DNA of 42,913 bases from Planctomycetaceae bacterium (GTDB taxonomy: Bacteria > Planctomycetota > Planctomycetia > Pirellulales > UBA1268). The position numbers and the translations under genes were made by a program. The notes under the pieces were generated by a model that did not search any database, was not told where the DNA came from, and was given only the letters and a program-made list of their open reading frames with translations. Shown in pieces: positions 38,819 through 42,913 of this stretch; positions within the stretch are counted from its first letter, which is position 1, and each line of letters begins with the position of its first letter. The DNA lies in assembly GCA_947449135.1 (NCBI GenBank), contig CANFQO010000020.1:1-42913 (forward strand), given 5' to 3'.

Positions 38819-41149
38819 ATGGACCACCGAGTGGCGCGGCCCTCCGTCACGGCGCGGGCATTTGCGGCCGTCATCGATCACCCTTGGTTGTGCCTCCTCT
38901 TCGCCCTCGGGCTGACCGCGTTGGCTGCCGCAGGCTACCGCGATCCGGGTTGGGCCAAAGGGGCGTGGAAGGGAACCTGGTGGCGGGGGGCCGAAGCCGG
39001 CGAGAAGGTCGACAGTGGGCCGGCACGCCCGCGACGGGCCGGGCGTGGCAGCGGCTCGGCCCTTGGTCGCGCCGACGCGATCCTGGTGGTGGAGTGTCCG
39101 GCAGTGTTCACACGCGAGGGGACTGCGGCGCTGAGGCATGTTGTCGATCGCCTCGAATCGCTTGACTCGGTGGCAGGGATCACCTGGCTCGACAGGGCAC
39201 CGCCGCTCAATGTATTCGGGCTCTCCGAGCCGGTCCTCCCCCGCGGGCCGGCCTCGCCGAAGCGATTCGAGGTGGCCCGCGAGAAGGCGCTCGACCATCC
39301 GCTCGTCGTCGGGCAACTGCTCTCGCCAGACGCGCAGACGCTGCTGTTGCTTGTCACCTATGACTGGGCACTCGTGCAGGATGAGGTCGATGTCACCGAC
39401 GCCCTCGTCGAGACCGCCAGGTCGGCGGCGGCCGACCATCCCGGAGTGCCGCTCTCGTTCGCCCTCACCGGCCCGGTGCCGATTCGTCTGCAGTGGACGC
39501 GAAACAGGGATGCCAACGAGTGGATCTATCTGTCTGTCGGATTCGGTCTGATCCTTGCCCTTTCCTCCGTGCTGTTTCGCGGACTGTCGGTGGTGCTCGT
39601 CACGGCAGCGGCGCCGGTGATCGGTGTGTTGTGGACTCTCGGACTCATCCGTTCGATCGGCCTTCAGGACAACCCGTTCAGCCACATCATCCTGCCGGTG
39701 CTCCTCAGCCTCGTCGGCTTTGCCGACTCGGTGCACATGATGGTCGACATTCGCCGCGGCCTCGCGACTGGTCTCACGCCCCGCGCGGCCTGCCGCCGGG
39801 CGCTCGGCACCGTCGGTGTCGCCTGCTTCCTGACGATGATCACGACCGCCATCGGGATGGCCTCGCTGTCGCTGGCACGGCACGAGACCGTCCGTGACTT
39901 CGGCTGGTCGTGCGTGATCGGCGTGGCCGCCACCTGGGTGGCGGTGTTGACGGTGTTGCCGCTGTGCTGTGCCACCCCCTGGAGCCGAGTCCTCGCACGG
40001 GGCGCCGGTCGCGAGGTGATCGGCGGCCAACTCCACCGCGTCGCTCGCGGGATCGACTTCACACTCCGTCATGCGGGGATCACGAGTGCTGTGACGATCG
40101 GCCTGTTCGCGGCCCTCGGCGTGGTGACGCTGCGGCTCCAACCCGATGACAGAAAGGCAAACATCCTCCCGCCGGGAAGCCCCGCTCAGCGGGCCCTCGA
40201 CCAGATCGACACGGCCATGGGTGGGCTCGACGTCTGCTCGGCTGACCTCCAGTGGACCGGCGACCCGGCGCCGGAAGAGGTGGCTGATGTCCTGGGTGAG
40301 GTCGATCGGATCCTGGCCGCGGAGCCACTGCTCGGTCACCCGCTCTCCGTCTGCCGCCTCGTCGACGCGCTCCCGGGCGAGGGGCCCGCACGCGAGCGGA
40401 TGGACCTCCTCGATCTCCTTCCACCGCCCCTCAAGGACACCCTTTACAATCCGGTTGCGCGGACAGCGCGGGTGACGTTTCGCGTGCCCGACCGCGGCAC
40501 CGTGGCCTGCAAGCCGACGTTTGAACGGGTCGATGAAGGACTGCGGCGGATCGAGGCGGCCCATCCCGGCTTTGCGCTCACGCTCTCCGGTGAGCCGATC
40601 ATGCGGTGGCGCGATCTCTATCAGGTGGTGATCGATCTGGCCCGCAGCCTCGGGACGGCGGCGTTCGAGATCCTCGTGGTGATGGTGGTGGCGTTCCGCT
40701 CGCTGCGTCTGGGGCTGATTGCGATCGTTCCCAACATGCTGCCGCTAGCGGCGGCCGGCGGATGGATGGTGCTCACCGGGCAGCCGCTCGACATCGTCTC
40801 TGTGTGCGCCCTGACGGTCTGCCTGGGGATCGCCGTCGATGACACGATCCACTTCCTCTCACGCTACCGCTTCGAACTCGATCAGGGGCTCGACAAGCAG
40901 ACGGCGATCCGCCAGGCGTTCGCCGAGGTGGGCACCGGGATGATCATGACGACGATCGTCCTCGTCGCCGGATTCTCCTCGGTGTTTGCCAGCGACAGCC
41001 GCGACCACCGGGCGTTCGCCTCGCTCGGCGTGGTCACTCTCGGGATCGCTCTGCTGTGCGACCTCTTCTGCCTGCCGGCGCTGGTAGCGGTCTTCGACAG
41101 GCCGCCGAAGGCATCGGGGGTCGCTGCGCCCGCAAGTCTCACCGACTAG
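38819..41149 (+). CDS. MMPL/RND-family membrane transporter
   Basis: The product is 776 residues from ATG 38819, with GGAAG upstream; GTG 38755 is an alternative that overlaps the previous stop. The build is the two-fold repeat of MMPL proteins. An N-terminal membrane segment (WLCLLFALGLTALAAAGY) is followed by a large outer domain, then five segments including YLSVGFGLILALSSVLF, VLLSLVGFADSVHMMVDIRRG and FLTMITTAIGMASLSL. A second outer domain follows, then five more segments, LVVMVVAFRSLRLGLIAIVPN through LGIAVDDTIHFLSRYR. The GFADSVHMM and GIAVDDTIHFL motifs carry the acidic residues used in proton coupling. These proteins export lipids or hydrophobic compounds. It is smaller than efflux RND pumps and has no partner MFP in the window. 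It may work with the redoxin fusion upstream. Confidence 0.88.
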   Translation: MDHRVARPSVTARAFAAVIDHPWLCLLFALGLTALAAAGYRDPGWAKGAWKGTWWRGAEAGEKVDSGPARPRRAGRGSGSALGRADAILVVECPAVFTREGTAALRHVVDRLESLDSVAGITWLDRAPPLNVFGLSEPVLPRGPASPKRFEVAREKALDHPLVVGQLLSPDAQTLLLLVTYDWALVQDEVDVTDALVETARSAAADHPGVPLSFALTGPVPIRLQWTRNRDANEWIYLSVGFGLILALSSVLFRGLSVVLVTAAAPVIGVLWTLGLIRSIGLQDNPFSHIILPVLLSLVGFADSVHMMVDIRRGLATGLTPRAACRRALGTVGVACFLTMITTAIGMASLSLARHETVRDFGWSCVIGVAATWVAVLTVLPLCCATPWSRVLARGAGREVIGGQLHRVARGIDFTLRHAGITSAVTIGLFAALGVVTLRLQPDDRKANILPPGSPAQRALDQIDTAMGGLDVCSADLQWTGDPAPEEVADVLGEVDRILAAEPLLGHPLSVCRLVDALPGEGPARERMDLLDLLPPPLKDTLYNPVARTARVTFRVPDRGTVACKPTFERVDEGLRRIEAAHPGFALTLSGEPIMRWRDLYQVVIDLARSLGTAAFEILVVMVVAFRSLRLGLIAIVPNMLPLAAAGGWMVLTGQPLDIVSVCALTVCLGIAVDDTIHFLSRYRFELDQGLDKQTAIRQAFAEVGTGMIMTTIVLVAGFSSVFASDSRDHRAFASLGVVTLGIALLCDLFCLPALVAVFDRPPKASGVAAPASLTD

Positions 41150-42913
41150 GGCAGGATGACCTCGACGTCGGCTCCCGCCGCAAGGCTCGTCGTCTTCCCG
41201 GCCACCTCGATCGCGAGCGGCCGATCCCCCGCCCGCCGCCGTAGGACGGTGATGCTCCCGTCCGGTCGGGCCGTGACGTCGATGAGGTGATCGTGGATGC
41301 GGATCGCAGTCACGGTCAGCTCCGGCCACTCGGCAGGGAGACGCGGTGCGATCCGGCAGCCCTCGGCCGTCGGCTCGAAGCCAAGGAAGCCGTCGAGCAT
41401 CACCTGGGGCACGAGCACGCTTTCCATGAATTCTTCATCCACTCCCAGACCGCCTGCCGTGCCTCCTCCCTGGAGCGTGCCGCGTCCCTTCTCCGGTTCG
41501 AAGTATTTCCGGTAGCCCCCCTCCTTCTGCACCTCGGCATACCAGTCGAGGATCTCCCGGAGCCGTCGCCAGGCATCGTCGGGCCCAAGGGTGGCAAGGC
41601 GAGCCATGATGTCGTGGTAGCTGAAGCCTAGGACAGCACCGCCGTCCTGTACCTGGCCTCCCCAGGGGATCGTTTCCGGTCCCGTCCACATCCACGCGTA
41701 GGTCTCGACGTTGCGTTTCGTCGTCGCCCGCGGGGCGCAGCGCCAGTGGTAGATGTCGGAACCGCGTGACGTGTCTCCCTCGACCTCACGCTGTCCGTCG
41801 ACCCAGGCGAGGATCGAATCCGCCTGTTCCGCCGAAGCCATGCCGTATTGAATCGCCTCGAGATTCACGAACGTGAAGCCGTAGTCGTAGGCCTTGCCGG
41901 TCGCGTCGATCCAGCCGACAAACCGACCCGTCGTGGGATTCCAGAACCGTGCCTGGAAATCGGCCCGCATGGCAGCGACGAGCCCGCGCAGGTCGGCGGG
42001 ATCGAACGGGGCATCGGCTGCCTCAGCAGCCGGTGGTGTGATTCCTGCTGTCGGGATCATCCACTCGCTGTGACGCAACACCGCCTCCTCGAGAACAGCC
42101 AGTCGGAGCAAGGCGTCGGCCAAGTACATCGTCGCCAGCGCGTCATGGCCACCGAAGGGGAGCAGGTCCCAGTAATTGTTTCCCACGCCGATGCCGGGAA
42201 GCAGTCGCTTCGTGCCGTCAGGCTGCGCATCGAGGCCGGAGCGTCCGTCGTGGCCGACCCAGGGAACCACGACGTGTTTCTCTTCGCGGACACGGAACTC
42301 CTTCAAGGCGAAGCGGGCGGCCCTCCGCATCCGTGGCAGCGACTGGCGGAGAAAGTCGCTGTCGCCGGTCCAGAGAAAGGTCTCGGCGCAGCCGCGGATG
42401 AAGAGGGCGTTGGTGATCGGGTGGCGGGTGTCGATCGCCGTGAAGATCGACTTCAGCGCCACGGTGGAGCCATTCGCTCCGTCGATCTCGATCGAGTATC
42501 CGGTGAGGATCCCCGCATAGCCGGGCTGGGGGTAGAGCGGCAGGTTGATGATCGCCAGGCTCCCGTCGGCCGGTGGGAGCGGCAGCGGCACGCCTGTCGA
42601 CGGCTGCCAGCCCTCCTGCCCCTCGATCCGCCACCGCAGCCGGGCGGTCGCGCCAGTGGGGAGTTTCTCGGCGGCCCATTCGATCCGGGCAAACGGGGCG
42701 ACGATCGTGCCACAGCGGAAGGAGGGCGTGGTGAGCGTGACGCGGTCGGCGTTCACATCAAGGAGCATGCCGCGGAGAGGATCGGCAGTCTCGCGGGAAG
42801 TGGCTCCGTCGATCTGAAACCCTCCCGGCGGCGCGAGCGCCTGAAGCCTGACCTGCTGGACCGCCCACCCGTCGCCGGCGACGGAAAAATGCCAGCCGGA
42901 ACCGGTGCTCTGC
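41146..42913 (-). CDS. Six-hairpin glycosidase, N-terminus outside the window
   Basis: At least 588 residues; the frame is open through the right edge, so the start is missing (an internal ATG at 42768 is probably not the true start). Aromatic and acidic segments of an (alpha/alpha)6 barrel are visible: GIGVGNNYWDLLPFGGHDAL, with possible catalytic Asp nearby, FWNPTTGRFVGWIDATGKAYDYGFTFVNLEAIQYG, and WMWTGPETIPWGGQVQDGG. The N-terminal part is a beta-sandwich (LRWRIEGQEGWQPSTG), and the C-terminus has a Greek-key sandwich (RIHDHLIDVTARPDGSITV). The family may be near GH78/GH95/GH116-like or glycogen-debranching enzymes; I cannot choose. It degrades or modifies a polysaccharide, probably outside the cytoplasm. 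The stop overlaps that of the MMPL gene by 4 bases, convergent. Confidence 0.75.
   Translation of the reverse strand, partial: QSTGSGWHFSVAGDGWAVQQVRLQALAPPGGFQIDGATSRETADPLRGMLLDVNADRVTLTTPSFRCGTIVAPFARIEWAAEKLPTGATARLRWRIEGQEGWQPSTGVPLPLPPADGSLAIINLPLYPQPGYAGILTGYSIEIDGANGSTVALKSIFTAIDTRHPITNALFIRGCAETFLWTGDSDFLRQSLPRMRRAARFALKEFRVREEKHVVVPWVGHDGRSGLDAQPDGTKRLLPGIGVGNNYWDLLPFGGHDALATMYLADALLRLAVLEEAVLRHSEWMIPTAGITPPAAEAADAPFDPADLRGLVAAMRADFQARFWNPTTGRFVGWIDATGKAYDYGFTFVNLEAIQYGMASAEQADSILAWVDGQREVEGDTSRGSDIYHWRCAPRATTKRNVETYAWMWTGPETIPWGGQVQDGGAVLGFSYHDIMARLATLGPDDAWRRLREILDWYAEVQKEGGYRKYFEPEKGRGTLQGGGTAGGLGVDEEFMESVLVPQVMLDGFLGFEPTAEGCRIAPRLPAEWPELTVTAIRIHDHLIDVTARPDGSITVLRRRAGDRPLAIEVAGKTTSLAAGADVEVILP

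Noticed and set aside
38789-40564. A 591-codon open frame opposite the MMPL transporter
   Set aside because: Product is Arg/Gly/His-rich with no hydrophobic core, whereas the plus-strand frame has proper membrane segments.

Overview
The window is high-GC bacterial DNA whose gene content points to a planctomycete, probably Pirellulales-like. This placement is inferred from family resemblance, not from a marker gene. The pointers are a large secreted redoxin/cytochrome c/copper-monooxygenase/EF-hand fusion, membrane-fused spermidine-synthase-like and MMPL proteins, a flagellar FlhA / sigma-28 / FlgM group, and many secreted proteins of no known function. Nearly all the DNA is chromosomal housekeeping sequence. 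Only the first 2.5 kb looks like accessory scrap.

Layout. 1-2.5 kb: the end of an IS3-family element, a duplicated and truncated gene fragment, a small conserved hypothetical gene, an outer-membrane beta-barrel gene, and an orphan antitoxin followed by what looks like a decayed MazF/PemK toxin. 2.7-2.8 kb: tRNA-Cys(GCA) with its terminator. 3.2-8.0 kb: gnd, an SDR dehydrogenase, zwf and a tRNA-dihydrouridine synthase (dus), all on the plus strand and tightly packed. Convergent to them is queG. 9.6-14.9 kb: an Asn/Gln-rich lipoprotein, a short SecA paralogue, a TolC-like secreted coiled-coil protein and a second dus. 15.0-23.4 kb: an iron-sulfur assembly operon (sufR, a stand-alone nuoB, sufC, sufB, sufD, a Rieske-SufT fusion) with a membrane spermidine-synthase-like gene overlapping its end. 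23.5-25.1 kb (minus): a small SHOCT-like membrane protein and clpX. 25.4-29.9 kb (plus): a secreted two-repeat protein, holA and purB. 29.9-34.5 kb (minus): fur, flgM, a FliA-type sigma factor and flhA. 34.7-41.1 kb (plus): a small hypothetical gene, a TerC/Alx protein, the redoxin-monooxygenase fusion and an MMPL/RND exporter. 41.1 kb to the end (minus): a six-hairpin glycosidase whose N-terminus lies outside the window.

How the genes work together. gnd and zwf are the oxidative pentose-phosphate dehydrogenases, and the SDR between them probably acts on a gluconate-type sugar acid. SufR would sense Fe-S status and control SufBCD, which builds clusters. NuoB, the Rieske domain and SufT are plausible cluster recipients or maturation factors. 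FlgM would hold the FliA-type sigma factor inactive until the export gate containing FlhA is ready. The two Dus enzymes and QueG modify tRNA.

The most unusual points are the nuoB placed inside a suf operon, the Rieske-SufT fusion, the short SecA paralogue between two envelope proteins, the four-module redoxin fusion, two apparently leaderless starts with identical -10 spacing, and families of hairpin repeats in intergenic DNA. I found no CRISPR array, prophage or rRNA.
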